Shown: positions 35,742 to 47,109 of the stretch, piece after piece
Layout: each line of letters opens with the position of its first letter
How positions within the stretch are numbered: position 1 is the stretch's first letter
Assembly: GCA_902459845.2 (NCBI GenBank)
Contig: CABPSV020000005.1
Location: 1 to 51,599 of the forward strand
DNA length: 51,599 nt
DNA from: Hepatocystis sp. ex Piliocolobus tephrosceles
Lineage: Eukaryota; Apicomplexa; Aconoidasida; Haemosporida; Plasmodiidae
Reading direction: 5' to 3'
The notes under the pieces: model-generated
Databases searched by the model: none
The model's input: only the letters and a program-made list of their open reading frames with translations
What the model was told of the DNA's origin: nothing
Position numbers and translations under genes: made by a program

Positions 35742-38700
35742 CTATTTTTTGTAACCGCAAAATGTCATGAACAGATGTGCGTGTCCACTTGAAATGGATC
35801 TCAGAACTGAAGCATAATTATGTGTATTTTTAACTGGCATAAGAGCAATTATTTTCATTATTTTAAAATTAGTTTGTTCTTTATTTTTCATTATTTGAAT
35901 GATACTCCCATCTCTATATTGAATTAAATCTTTTACGATAATACCCACATATGACTCATCAGTTTGTATTTGTAGCATAGATATTGGATCAGCTATATGT
36001 ACACTTGCTTTTTTAATCATTTGATAGTATAAATCGTTACATGCATATTTTGCTACTGCATTTGTGCAGTCATCAGATATTTCTAATTTAGTTATTATTA
36101 TTTCGGTATTAATAATATTACCATTTGTTCTGTATCCGTTACTAAGACAATTTTGTAATGAAATAATACAACTATGTAAAATATCATCATACATTTTTAT
36201 TTTTTTTTTATTATTCTTTTTTAATTCATCAATATATACAAGAACATTTTTATCAACACTAACGTTACTTCTGAACAAGTCTTCGTAATTGAAGTTTAAT
36301 AAGTATTCTTCTATATCGTCATTATTTAGATCTTCATCTTCGTCATCTTCGTCATCTTCGCCATCTTCGTTTGGGATTAAATTTGTGCCATTCTCTTTTG
36401 AGCCCAAACATGTACGATCCTCCTTTGAGCCCAAACATGTACGATCCTCCTTTGAGCCCAAACATGTACGATCCTCCTTTGAGCCCAAACATGTATGATC
36501 CTCATTTGAACCTGAGTATGTTCCATCTTTGTTTAAATTGATATTTTGCCCAGTTGTATCTGCAAAATTTGTTGCACTTACTACGTCTTCCACTTTTTTT
36601 ATAAAACCATTTTCATTCCTTTCATTTGTGTTGTCAAAAATGTTATTCTCGGTTCGTTCTGTTTTACTAATTAGATTATAATCATAACTTGAGTAACATT
36701 TTTCGCCAATAAAACATTCTTTTTTTATATATTTTTTTTTGCTATCCATTTGTAAAATATCATATAATCCAATCATTTTTTTATCTTCATGCATGACATT
36801 AACTTCTATTTGTAGATTTTGTTTGGGTTGTGTTTTGGGTAAATTATTATGTACAATCGAGTAATTATAATTTTTTTTTTTCTCTCCCTCTTTTATAAAA
36901 GATGATAAATATTCAGATACGTTTTCATATTTCAATACATTTTGTATATGTTTTGAAACATCTGTAAACTCTTTTTCTTTAATAGTAAGAGTAAGTCCAA
37001 TTGATGAAAAGTTTGAATTAACTTTCATTTTTTTTTTAATTGTATCTTCATATTGACCTACGACATATTCTTTTTGTATTATTTCTACGTCATCTGTTTT
37101 TAAATCAATGTTATAATCACTTTTAATTTTATCTAAAGTAACTTGTATATTTAAGATACCAATTGATCCAATTACTAATTGATTATTTTTATTTGTATAT
37201 GAAACTATACTATTATCTTCTAAGCATATATTTTTTAAAACTTGTTTTAACTCTTTTTCTTTTCTAGAATCTGTTGGTTTAATAGTACAAGTACATACAA
37301 TTATATTTTTACTGATTCTTTTTTTATAGTTTTTTAAAAAATACCACAATTCTTTTTTTTCGATATGTGTATGCATTACTTTGTATATTTCATTAAAAGA
37401 AACGACATTTTCATTTGAAGAATCATTATTTGGGTTATAATTGTAATCATGTAAGTCGGATTGGTTTGAGTAGTAAAGTTCACTCACATCTAAGCATTGA
37501 CCTTGATTCTTACCTTGATTCTTACCTTGATCCTTACCTGGATCATAACATTTATTATATTTATCATTCAATTTATCATTTTTTTTTTTATATTTACTAA
37601 ATTTATAATCACTTATTTCAGTTGATATAATCGTTTTATTTGTTTTTTTATCTTGTACATTATATTCCACTTTTTTTTTTTCTTCATTTTCTTCCTTTTC
37701 GTACATTATATCACATACTAATATATTTTCAAAGCCTCTTATCATTCCTATGTCATTATTGTCAAGTTCGTTTATCATTATACATCTATCTGCTTTTACT
37801 TTATAAATACTTTTTACTATTTCGTATTTATTATTACGAATGTTATAAAGTTTTGTATTTTTATAAAGTTTTCCTTTAAATACTTTACAAAATGTGTTGT
37901 AACCATTTTTTTCACTTACCAATTTGAATATAAAAATAATGCTTTTACAAAAATTCAGATAAGCATGTTTATTAGTAACTGTTGTACCTGTTGGTATAAC
38001 ACCTGGAGGTACAACACCTGTTGGTACATTTTTATTATTTCTAATTGATTTTTCCATTTCTCCTGTAATGGTTTGCTTTATTTTATCACGATTATGTATT
38101 AAATCATTTTGTTTTATATTTACATGATTCATATTTTCTACATATGTTTCTTTGTTTATGTTAAAACATTGTGTATTGATGGTTTTATCACTATTACTAT
38201 TATCAGTAGTACCAAATGTAACATAATCAAGCAGCAAATGTACCCCATATGAATTCAAAGCACTTCCAGAAAATATAGGAAACACTTTTTTCATATTTAT
38301 ATATTTGATTAACAAACTTTTAATAGTATCATACTCTATTTTAATATTACTTAAGTATGTATGTAACAAATGTATGTCTATATCACACAAAGTTTCAATA
38401 ATCTCTTCTCTTTTTTTTATGATATAATTAACTATATCATCATTTAATATATTTAAAATTTCATATATTATTTGTTTATTATTTTCTTCTGTTGTATCTT
38501 TACAAGATTGTATTGAAGAAAAATGCCTTTGTATATTTTTGTTAGTACAATACCATTTAGATAGTTTTAAAACTGTTTCTAAAGATATTTTTTTATATAC
38601 TATTTTTTGTGCGTACTTAACTGGAGGGTAATAATATAACATCATAGATGGTATATCTAATATAAATTTTAATTTTTTATTTATGTACAAAGGATAAGTT

Positions 38701-39218
38701 ATAAGTAAACCTTTTGAACTTAAATTATTTTTTATACTAGTAAAATTATAATCAATATCTGTTTCATATATATCCATTTTGTTTAGAAAAAAGTATATTG
38801 GGATGTTTTCTTTTATATATCGAAAAATATTAATTGTTTGAATTTCCAATCCTTCTTTAGCATCAACAACAATAACACATTTGTCAGATACGCATAAAGA
38901 TAAAAAAGTTTCATTACTAAAATCAACATGTCCAGGTGTATCAATTAAATTTACTATTACGTTGTTCCATTTAAAACACGAATAAGCTGTTTTTATTGTT
39001 ATCCCTCGTTCTCTTTCTTGTTTTAAAAAATCTAATTGGGTATTCTGGTCATTAATATTACCTTTTACCCTTATTTCATTAGCATTATATAAAATGTCTT
39101 CTGAGATTGTTGTTTTTCCTGCATCAATATGTGCAAGAATTCCTAAATTAACTAAATCATAACTAAAAAATCGTTTATTATATTTTAACAAAAATTTGTT
39201 GATGGTTTGTTTTAGCAT
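35742..39218 (-). CDS. Mitochondrial EF-G-like GTPase, probably EF-G2/RRF2 (GFM2) type
   Basis: A single-exon protein of 1158 aa. The basic N-terminus (MLKQTINKFLLKYNKRFFSYD) looks like a mitochondrial presequence. The G domain is complete: AHIDAGKT (29-36), RGITI (71-75), DTPGH (93-97), NKMD (146-149) and a later FSGSAL. Domain II-V features follow, and the C-terminus HNYASVLRSISSGHAHLFMTFCGY parallels the YSTVLRTLTSGSA motif of GFM2/RRF2. The family's usual length is about 780 aa; the excess is Asn/Lys/Asp-rich inserts and a Cys-containing repeat near residues 903-941. Known role of this subtype: ribosome splitting with the recycling factor in mitochondria. EF-G1 or apicoplast location cannot be fully excluded. 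It is divergent with the MT-A70 gene. Confidence 0.8.
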   Translation of the reverse strand: MLKQTINKFLLKYNKRFFSYDLVNLGILAHIDAGKTTISEDILYNANEIRVKGNINDQNTQLDFLKQERERGITIKTAYSCFKWNNVIVNLIDTPGHVDFSNETFLSLCVSDKCVIVVDAKEGLEIQTINIFRYIKENIPIYFFLNKMDIYETDIDYNFTSIKNNLSSKGLLITYPLYINKKLKFILDIPSMMLYYYPPVKYAQKIVYKKISLETVLKLSKWYCTNKNIQRHFSSIQSCKDTTEENNKQIIYEILNILNDDIVNYIIKKREEIIETLCDIDIHLLHTYLSNIKIEYDTIKSLLIKYINMKKVFPIFSGSALNSYGVHLLLDYVTFGTTDNSNSDKTINTQCFNINKETYVENMNHVNIKQNDLIHNRDKIKQTITGEMEKSIRNNKNVPTGVVPPGVIPTGTTVTNKHAYLNFCKSIIFIFKLVSEKNGYNTFCKVFKGKLYKNTKLYNIRNNKYEIVKSIYKVKADRCIMINELDNNDIGMIRGFENILVCDIMYEKEENEEKKKVEYNVQDKKTNKTIISTEISDYKFSKYKKKNDKLNDKYNKCYDPGKDQGKNQGKNQGQCLDVSELYYSNQSDLHDYNYNPNNDSSNENVVSFNEIYKVMHTHIEKKELWYFLKNYKKRISKNIIVCTCTIKPTDSRKEKELKQVLKNICLEDNSIVSYTNKNNQLVIGSIGILNIQVTLDKIKSDYNIDLKTDDVEIIQKEYVVGQYEDTIKKKMKVNSNFSSIGLTLTIKEKEFTDVSKHIQNVLKYENVSEYLSSFIKEGEKKKNYNYSIVHNNLPKTQPKQNLQIEVNVMHEDKKMIGLYDILQMDSKKKYIKKECFIGEKCYSSYDYNLISKTERTENNIFDNTNERNENGFIKKVEDVVSATNFADTTGQNINLNKDGTYSGSNEDHTCLGSKEDRTCLGSKEDRTCLGSKEDRTCLGSKENGTNLIPNEDGEDDEDDEDEDLNNDDIEEYLLNFNYEDLFRSNVSVDKNVLVYIDELKKNNKKKIKMYDDILHSCIISLQNCLSNGYRTNGNIINTEIIITKLEISDDCTNAVAKYACNDLYYQMIKKASVHIADPISMLQIQTDESYVGIIVKDLIQYRDGSIIQIMKNKEQTNFKIMKIIALMPVKNTHNYASVLRSISSGHAHLFMTFCGYKK
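36395..36510 (-). repeat. 27-bp near-identical in-frame repeat in the EF-G-like gene
   Basis: Four to five copies of a 27-nt unit encode S-K-E-D-R-T-C-L-G, flanked by diverged versions. The central copies are identical at the nucleotide level, indicating recent expansion in an acidic loop. Confidence 0.9.
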
Positions 39219-39295
39219 AATATAAGGACGAAAAAAAAAAAAAGAAAAAACCTAACTAGCTAGCTAGATAAAATAATAACACAATATAAAATAAG

Positions 39296-39336
<41 letters not shown>

Positions 39337-39509
39337 GTATATATAGGCCTGTTTTTATATCGTTCTCTTTCAGTTGACTCTAAATCATATGATTAATTGT
39401 AAAAGCTGATAGATAAGTAGTAAATAAAATGTGGTTTAAAGGGGTAAACTTGTTAAAAAAAAATGAAAAAAAAAAAAAAGAATGTATTAAACATGTATAA
39501 AACCTTCTG

Positions 39510-39540
<31 letters not shown>

Positions 39541-40245
39541 CACATCACTCACATTATCTATATGTTTATATATAAATTACCCCTTTCTTCTTAACATAAC
39601 ATATTAACATATTTTTTTATTCAAGATTCTAATTTGTTTGTTAGTTTTTATCTTTGTCCTTTCACATATTGTTTTAATAAAAAAGTAAAAATGTATTTGA
39701 TGGGCATTGTTCTAATTTTATGGAAAAGGGGGCAGACAAATATGTATATATAAAATATAGTATATACAACATTACGACTGTTTGATATGTATATGTGATA
39801 TATAAAATTGTTATGTAAAAAGAAATATACTGCTGCCCTCTTATAAATGTGACAAGTTTAAAAAAAAAAAAATCCTCACTATTCAGCTAATACTGTTTAC
39901 AAGAATGTAAAATATATGTACGATATAATTTATAGAACATATTGTTTCCTTTACCATGTACAAAAAAAAAAAAAAAAAAAAAAAAAAACTTTTTTTTTTA
40001 TAGTTCCTTTTGTTCACTCATTCATTCATTTACTCACCTATGCACCCATTTACTCATTCATTCATCCTCTCATTAAATCTTCACTCATTAAACTATTAAT
40101 ATATACTCACCAAATTCGAATAACGTTTTATTTTGTAAATAGTTTGGTATACTTGAACTTTTTTATAAATAGTTATAAATAAAGCGTCGTAAGCTTCTTT
40201 TATGCATGCATAGATGTATATATGTACATAATTATTATTTCCTGC

Positions 40246-40283
<38 letters not shown>

Positions 40284-40424
40284 TCAATAAATTTTTTTTT
40301 TTTTTTTAATGCAGGATAAAAGTCTGTATAAGTATTTAGCAAAAATAAAAGAAAAAAAATTTTCATCATGCATGAACACTGTTAGAGCCTATTAATATAC
40401 ATAATTTTGTAAAAAAAAAAAAAA
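39219..40424. other. Divergent spacer, part 1 (EF-G-like / MT-A70)
   Basis: Upstream region of the minus EF-G-like gene. It holds a CTAGCTAGCTAG palindrome at 39256-39267 just before the start codon, a (TA)n run at 39300-39336 and several poly-A/T tracts. It should contain promoter and 5' UTR sequence. No gene is seen. Confidence 0.5.
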
Positions 40425-40580
40425 TTATATGTATATACATTTACATATATACGTTTAATATATACATTTACCTATATACATTTACATATATACATTTACC
40501 TATATATATTTACATATATACATTTACATATATACATTTACATATATACATTTACATATATATATTTACATATATATAAA
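40425..40580. repeat. 14-bp minisatellite upstream of MT-A70
   Basis: Imperfect copies of CATTTACATATATA (variants CATTTACCTATATA) repeat about ten times, then grade into a (TA)n run at 40588-40618. The array ends some 290 bp before the MT-A70 start. Confidence 0.85.
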
Positions 40581-40585
40581 AGAAC

Positions 40586-40622
<37 letters not shown>

Positions 40623-40870
40623 AAAAAAAAAAAATAGATACTATAAATATATATACATATACAAGCGCGCATATATTTGACCATTGGGGTGTGTTTGATA
40701 AATATAAAATTTATTTATAATTTTTTATCATTAATTTTTTTTTTTTTTAAACAAAAAAGGTATTTATATATATATATTTATGTCGTGACATTTTGTGAAG
40801 CACATAAATTACGTACTTATATTGCGTATAACTATTAGATATATAAACACGTACATATGTTTAAAGAAAA

Positions 40871-43498
40871 ATGAAAAATTCCAATAATGAAGATTTAAAT
40901 GAAAATGTCCCTAAACAACCGCCAAGTGCGCCCATAAACCCGCCAGTAAATTTTAGTAACAACAGAATGAATAATGAAGGAAGTAGTACAAATTTTAATA
41001 CACACATTCAAAACAGCGTTCCACCGTATGGTAAACCACCAAATAATATATCATATCAATATATGAATGCGGGGTATACAACACATAATCATTTTCCTAA
41101 TCCCAATCCTCCACTCCCACCAACAACAAATTACAACAATAATGGGGTTTTGACAAATAGTAATTATATTAAAAATAGTAATTATAATAATATGGGTTAC
41201 CCAATTATTTGTAACAATAATCAAAATAAAAATGTGGGAAGTAACATAAGTAGTAACATGAGTAACAACATGAGTAACAACATGAGTAACAACATGAGTA
41301 GTAACACTAGTAGTAACATAAAAGGTTCAATAAATTATTATAATTCTAACTTAAATGGTAGCATTAATCGCCCACCATGTGGTAATAACACAAACATGCC
41401 TACATATAGTAACAACATTCCGAATAATATGTATATGAATATGAATTATAATTATAACAAAAATCCCCATTTAAACTATAATAATAATATAATAAAAAGC
41501 TCTAACCTGAGTAATACAACTATTCCTTATAATACCCATATAGGGGGTAATATTCCTACTATTGAAGGTCCTCCTCCTTATCCATCATATGATATTAAAA
41601 ATGTTAATAATAGTACAAAAAATAATGAAAATGATAATTTAATTACATCATCGAATTTTAACAAAGGAAACTATTATAATAATAATTATAAAAATGGTAA
41701 TGTTATAATTAATAACATGAATCACCCCAATATAATAAATAATAATAATAATAATAATAATAGTAATACAGGTAATAATAGTTGTAATAATAATATGTAT
41801 ATAAACATGAGTAATAATAAATATAACATAAAAAATAATCCACCTGTTCCTATGTGTCCTCCTCCCAATCCTAACATGGTAAATATTACTGCTAATAATA
41901 ATAATAATAATACTATTAACAATATGAATAACATAAAATTAAAAAAAACAAATTACATGATGAATTATCCACCACCTTATTATCCAGGAGAGAGAGATAA
42001 AATAATGTATGATTCAAAAAATACAACAAATTATCCAGAGAATTTTATGAAAGATATGAAAATGACTGATCAATTTTATGATAATAACATGGGATACATT
42101 TCTTCTCATTTAAAACCAAATTCTATACCATATAACAATAATAATAACATGAATATGCATAAAAATGATGATATTATAAATATAAATTACAAGAACTTGA
42201 ACAATGATATGAACCAAAATATATATAATAATTGTGGTACTAATGTTAGCAGTAGTAACAACACGAGTAACAACACAAGTAACAACAACAGTTTCAACAT
42301 TAGTAAATCTGATAATAATAGCAGAAATAGCTCCAATAATAACCAAAAAGTGTCAGAAAAAAAAACAACTCCATGTAATATAAACGTAGATGGAAGAGAA
42401 AGATTGCAAAATGATTATAATCAAAATTTTGTAAATACAGGAGAAAGACCACAAAATTTTATACGAGATAGTGATGAGAATAAGAGGTTTATAAAATATC
42501 CCAAATTAAAACAATTATTAGAATTAAAAAATATAATAATAAAAAAAAGATCAACACCTGCTCGTTATATTAAATGTGATTTAAGAACTTTTGATTTGGG
42601 TTCCTTAGATATGAAATTTGATGTTATATTAATAGATCCACCTTGGAAAGAATATTATGACAGAAAAATATATAACTTAGATATATTAAATAATGTTCAT
42701 ATAAATAATTATGACTTAAATAATAATAATAATAATACAAATAAAGAAAAAGCTGATAAATATTGGTCGTTAGAAGATATAGCAGATTTAGAAATCGAAA
42801 AAATTGCTGCAATACCATCTTTTCTTTTTTTATGGTGTGGTGTGACACATTTAGAAGATGCACGACTTCTATTAAATAAATGGGGTTATCGTAGATGTGA
42901 AGATATATGTTGGTTAAAAACAAATATAAATGAAAAAAATAAAAGGATAAAATATCTAAATGAAATAAATAATGAAAACTCCTATTTACAAAGAACAACT
43001 GAACATTGTTTAGTTGGGATAAAAGGAGCAGTTAGAAGATCATCAGATATTCATCTAATACATGCGAATTTGGATACGGATGTTATAATAGCTGAAGAAA
43101 CAGATGAAAATATTTATAATAATAATAAACCGGAAGAATTGTATAAAATAATAGAAAAATTTTGCTTAGGAAGAAGAAAAATCGAACTATTCGGTACCAA
43201 CAGAAATATAAGGAATGGATGGTTAACCTTAGGAATTAATATCGATACAACTTTGTTTAATAAAGAAGAATATACGAGTTGGTTTGAAGGGGATATAGCA
43301 TGGCCAGAAGCAACTTCTTATATTGGTGGAAAATATATGGGAACAACACCTGAAATAGAAAATCTGCGTCCAAAATCACCTCCCAGAAATACGAATGCTG
43401 GTTCTGGTGCTGGTACTGGTTCCGGTGGTGCTACTGGTACTGGCTCCGGTACTAATGTTGTTTCTGGAGCGAGTTCCAGTACAAGCACAAATACGTAA
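40871..43498 (+). CDS. MT-A70.2: MT-A70 family m6A methyltransferase, METTL14 type
   Basis: A single-exon protein of 875 aa. The first ~550 residues are Asn/Pro-rich low complexity (SNMSNN repeats, PPYP motifs). The C-terminal third is an MT-A70 domain: FDVILIDPPWKEYY, with DPPW at residues 589-592; then SFLFLWCG, WGYRRCEDICWLKTN, RTTEHCLVGIKG, IHANLDTDVIIAEE, FCLGRRKIELFG and GWLTLG. The RRCEDICW, HAN.D.D and EIENLRPKSPP motifs and the Gly-rich tail are those of METTL14 rather than METTL3. Human METTL14 has EPPL in place of DPPW, so this protein keeps the catalytic-type motif. It should pair with a METTL3-like subunit encoded elsewhere to methylate mRNA adenosine. The gene symbol follows my recollection of the P. 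falciparum name. Confidence 0.92.
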   Translation: MKNSNNEDLNENVPKQPPSAPINPPVNFSNNRMNNEGSSTNFNTHIQNSVPPYGKPPNNISYQYMNAGYTTHNHFPNPNPPLPPTTNYNNNGVLTNSNYIKNSNYNNMGYPIICNNNQNKNVGSNISSNMSNNMSNNMSNNMSSNTSSNIKGSINYYNSNLNGSINRPPCGNNTNMPTYSNNIPNNMYMNMNYNYNKNPHLNYNNNIIKSSNLSNTTIPYNTHIGGNIPTIEGPPPYPSYDIKNVNNSTKNNENDNLITSSNFNKGNYYNNNYKNGNVIINNMNHPNIINNNNNNNNSNTGNNSCNNNMYINMSNNKYNIKNNPPVPMCPPPNPNMVNITANNNNNNTINNMNNIKLKKTNYMMNYPPPYYPGERDKIMYDSKNTTNYPENFMKDMKMTDQFYDNNMGYISSHLKPNSIPYNNNNNMNMHKNDDIININYKNLNNDMNQNIYNNCGTNVSSSNNTSNNTSNNNSFNISKSDNNSRNSSNNNQKVSEKKTTPCNINVDGRERLQNDYNQNFVNTGERPQNFIRDSDENKRFIKYPKLKQLLELKNIIIKKRSTPARYIKCDLRTFDLGSLDMKFDVILIDPPWKEYYDRKIYNLDILNNVHINNYDLNNNNNNTNKEKADKYWSLEDIADLEIEKIAAIPSFLFLWCGVTHLEDARLLLNKWGYRRCEDICWLKTNINEKNKRIKYLNEINNENSYLQRTTEHCLVGIKGAVRRSSDIHLIHANLDTDVIIAEETDENIYNNNKPEELYKIIEKFCLGRRKIELFGTNRNIRNGWLTLGINIDTTLFNKEEYTSWFEGDIAWPEATSYIGGKYMGTTPEIENLRPKSPPRNTNAGSGAGTGSGGATGTGSGTNVVSGASSSTSTNT

Positions 43499-44058
43499 AC
43501 ATGTGGAAATTTATATGCATATGAATATATATATATTGCCATACCTTTTTTTGAAGTAACATTTTTATGTACACATAAATTTATGTATACTCATCACTTT
43601 ATATGCATACATCAATCCAGCTATACTAGCACATGACATATTTGATTATATATATATATATATATATATTTACAAAGCTATTGTTTTTAAGATTTTTTTT
43701 CCCATTTAAAATTTTGTGTTTTATAATTATTAGCCAATTTTTGTATTCTGAAAAAAAAGCAAAACTTGTGTATCTTTTTCGTTTTACTGTTGTTTGTTTT
43801 TTATTTTTTCTATTTTCTATTTTGATTTTAAGAACAAAAACATATGTATTCAAATTCATATTTTTTTATGTATTTATTTTTATTTGGTTTCAAATCACCA
43901 TTTGAATGTTATACCTATTATAAACAAGTATAAATATTTGTGTATATATGCATATATTATATATGTGCATGTGTACTTTATTTTATTTTATTATTTTTTC
44001 ATTATCCTGTTTTTTTCTTTTTTTTAAATATGTAATATTTTTTTTTTTTGGTATACTC

Positions 44059-44108
<50 letters not shown>

Positions 44109-44733
44109 ATTAAAAGTAAAAAATAAATGTGTTTACTACATATATATGCGTATTGCTTATGCCCTAAATGAAAACACAGACATAGCCAGGTTCTTTTAAC
44201 TACCGTTTTGTTAATATTTTACATCCGATTTATAACATCTATTAATTTTTTATTCCTGTTATTTTTTTTTTTTTTTTTGTGCATAAACTAAATTGTTACG
44301 ATGTGTTGAGTAATTATTATTCGTTTTTAAGTAAAATATTAAAATACGTGTATTTGTATTTGTATTTGTATTTGTAATTTTTTTTTTTTTTTTTTTACGC
44401 ACTATGTTAACCTAAGCATTTAAAAAAAAAAAATAAAAAGAAAGGGTACTAAGCAAATACTAAACACACATTTATCAAATAAGCACGAACTAACCAAACA
44501 GATACCCATTCATCAGGCATAAATTGACTAAAAATGTAATGACTATAAATACAATGAATAAAAATGCATTAAAAAAAAAAAAAAAAAATTCATCAACTGT
44601 AATCCATTAGTTTTTAAATAAATGTTATATTTTTTCATCTGCACACAATCACATACATTTTTTAATGAAAATATAAGGAATTAGTAACAACATAACAGTA
44701 AAAAAAGGCATGCAAAAGTTTTAAAACGCTTAA

Positions 44734-44776
<43 letters not shown>

Positions 44777-44845
44777 CTTGTATATGCATGTATTTGTGTT
44801 TATATACGTATTATGTGGACCTTAAATAACATTCGTTAGTGGTTA

Positions 44846-44886
<41 letters not shown>

Positions 44887-45154
44887 AAAAATCACACTTA
44901 AATATACTATTTTAACTCCCATTTTTTGTTTTTTTTAATTTTTGTTATTCATTTTTAAAAACATAATCAAAAGAAATAAAATTTCCCTGTAAAAATTCGA
45001 AAAAATAAGAATACCAAAAAAAATATATATATTTTATTAATTTGCTCCCTGTTTATTTTTTTTCTCTAATTTTTTTCAATAAGTTTTTAAATACAAACTC
45101 TTAAAAAAAAAAAAAAAAAAACATCTATTTTTGCATAACCCACTTTTAAAAAAC
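43499..45154. other. Intergenic between MT-A70 and SHMT
   Basis: AT-rich spacer between two plus-strand genes. Homopolymers occur at 44059-44106 (A), 44849-44880 (T) and 45172-45193 (A, just inside SHMT intron 1), with a (TA)n run at 44740-44774. It should include the MT-A70 3' UTR and SHMT promoter. No gene is seen. Confidence 0.5.
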
Positions 45155-47053
45155 ATGGTACGATTGTTAAAAAAAAAAAAAAAAAAAAAAAAATCAATGA
45201 GCAAATGGAGTAAAACATAGGAGTAAAAGCAACGTGTGTTGCAAAATGATATAATGTAATGCAAAACCCATTTTTTTGTTTTTTTTGCTAAATTTAAACT
45301 TAATACAAGGATACATAATTTTTTAGCGCTACATTTTCACATTTTCACATTTTCACATATACATATAGAAAAAAAAAAAAAAAAAAAAAAAAAAAATGTT
45401 ATATGTTATGCCCCTACAAATTTTTCCTTTTTTTTTTTATAGTTTAACACCGAAGCATTAAATGTTTTCGACAAAGAGTTGAGTGACATATTAAATTATG
45501 AAGAAAAAAGACAACGTGAAACAATCAACTTGATTGCTTCAGAGGTACCGATTTTTACACAAAAAAAAAAAAAAAAAATATACAATTGAATAGAGAATGA
45601 TAATACCATGCGTCTACATAAAAACACGAACGTTATACATACCATACACATACAGTATACACACCATACACATACAGTATACCCACCATACACATACAGT
45701 ATACACACCATACACATACAGTATACACACAATACACATACAGTATACACACAATACACATACAGTATACATACCTACACGTACAATAAATACATACTTT
45801 ATCCTACATGTACATGTCCACCTATCCAGAACTTAATTAACCAAGCAGTACGTGAATGCTTAGGACATGTTGTTAGCAATAAATATTCAGAAGGGTACCC
45901 AAAAAAAAGATATTACGGAGGAAATGATTATATAGATAAGATTGAAGAGTTATGTTGTAAAAGAGCATTAGAAACATTTAATGTAAGTGACGAAGAATGG
46001 GGTGTTAATGTTCAATCGTTATCAGGATCATGTGCTAATGTACAAGCACTTTATGCATTAGTAGGTTTAAAAGGAAAAATATTAGGTATGCATTTATGTT
46101 CTGGTGGACATTTAACTCATGGGTATTATGATGAAAAAAGAAAAGTATCTATTACATCTGATATGTTTGAATCTAGATTGTATAAATCTAATAGTGAAGG
46201 TTATATAGATTATGCTACAGTACGAGAAATGGCCCAGTCATTTAAACCACAGGTTATAATATGTGGATATTCAGCTTACCCAAGAGATTTATGTTATAAA
46301 AAATTTAGAGAAATATGTGATGAAGTAAATGCATATTTATTTGTTGATATATCACACTATTCAGGTTTTGTTGCTACTAAATTGCTGAACAATCCTTTTG
46401 AATATGCTGATATAGTTACAACGACTACTCATAAACTTATTAGAGGTCCAAGAAGTGCTTTGATATTTTTTAATAAAAAAAGAGTTGAAGGAATAGAACA
46501 AAAAATTAATAGTGCTGTTTTTCCATCATTCCAAGGTGGACCACATAATAATAAAATAGCTGCAGTAGCTTGTCAATTAAAGGAAGTAAACTCAGATAGT
46601 TATAAAAATTATGCTAAACAAGTATTACTAAATACCAAAGCCTTAGCTAAGTGTTTAATGGATAATAACATTGAATTAGTAACAAATGGTACAGATAACC
46701 ATCTTATTTTAGTGAATTTAAAAAATCAAAATATAACTGGTTCAAAATTACAAGAAACGTGTAATGCTATAAATGTTGCTTTAAATAAAAACACCATCCC
46801 ATCAGATATTAATTGTGTTTCACCTAGTGGGGTTCGTATAGGTACACCATGCATAACTACAAGAGGAGCTAAAGAGAAAGATATGGAATTTATTGCGAAT
46901 ATTTTGATCAGAGCAATTAAAATAACAATAGATATACAAGATAAATTCGGTAAAAAATTAATAGATTTTAAAAAAGGACTCATCAATAACTCTGACATTG
47001 AACAGTTAAAATCAGAGGTTATTCAATGGGCAAATTCCTTACCATTCCCTTAA
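45155..47053 (+). CDS. SHMT: Serine hydroxymethyltransferase (three exons, first exon = ATG only)
   Basis: Exons 45155-45157 (ATG, donor GTACGA), 45443-45544 and 45830-47053 give 442 aa, the usual length for Plasmodium cytosolic SHMT. Exon 2 (FNTEALNVFDKEL ... TINLIASE) is preceded in frame by TAG and has no internal Met, so the start must be spliced in. The enzyme converts serine and tetrahydrofolate to glycine and 5,10-methylene-THF, feeding dTMP synthesis. Visible: YSEGYP, the PLP lysine K237 in TTTTHKLIRGPRS, GGPHNNK, and GSKLQETCNAIN. Cys125 (MHLCSGG) and Cys364 (DINCVSPSG) sit at the positions reported as a redox pair in the P. falciparum enzyme. The open frame running upstream from 45830 to 45608 is a chance extension through an intronic minisatellite. 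Confidence 0.95.
45643..45774. repeat. 22-bp minisatellite inside SHMT intron 2
   Basis: Six units of 22 bp share CATACACATACAGTATAC plus four variable bases (ACAC, CCAC). It lies between the GTACCG donor at 45545 and the CTATCCAG acceptor ending at 45829. It is A/C-rich on the plus strand, unlike the pure A+T runs around it. Confidence 0.93.
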
Positions 47054-47054
47054 T

Positions 47055-47109
<55 letters not shown>

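Noticed and set aside
39256..39267. CTAGCTAGCTAG as an AP2-O (TAGCTA) regulatory site
   Set aside because: It lies about 40 bp from the EF-G-like start codon, probably in the leader, and this housekeeping gene is not an expected ookinete target; too weak to call.
45608..45829. N-terminal extension of SHMT
   Set aside because: It translates an intronic 22-bp minisatellite; exon 2 upstream carries the conserved SHMT N-terminus and the acceptor at 45829 is clear.
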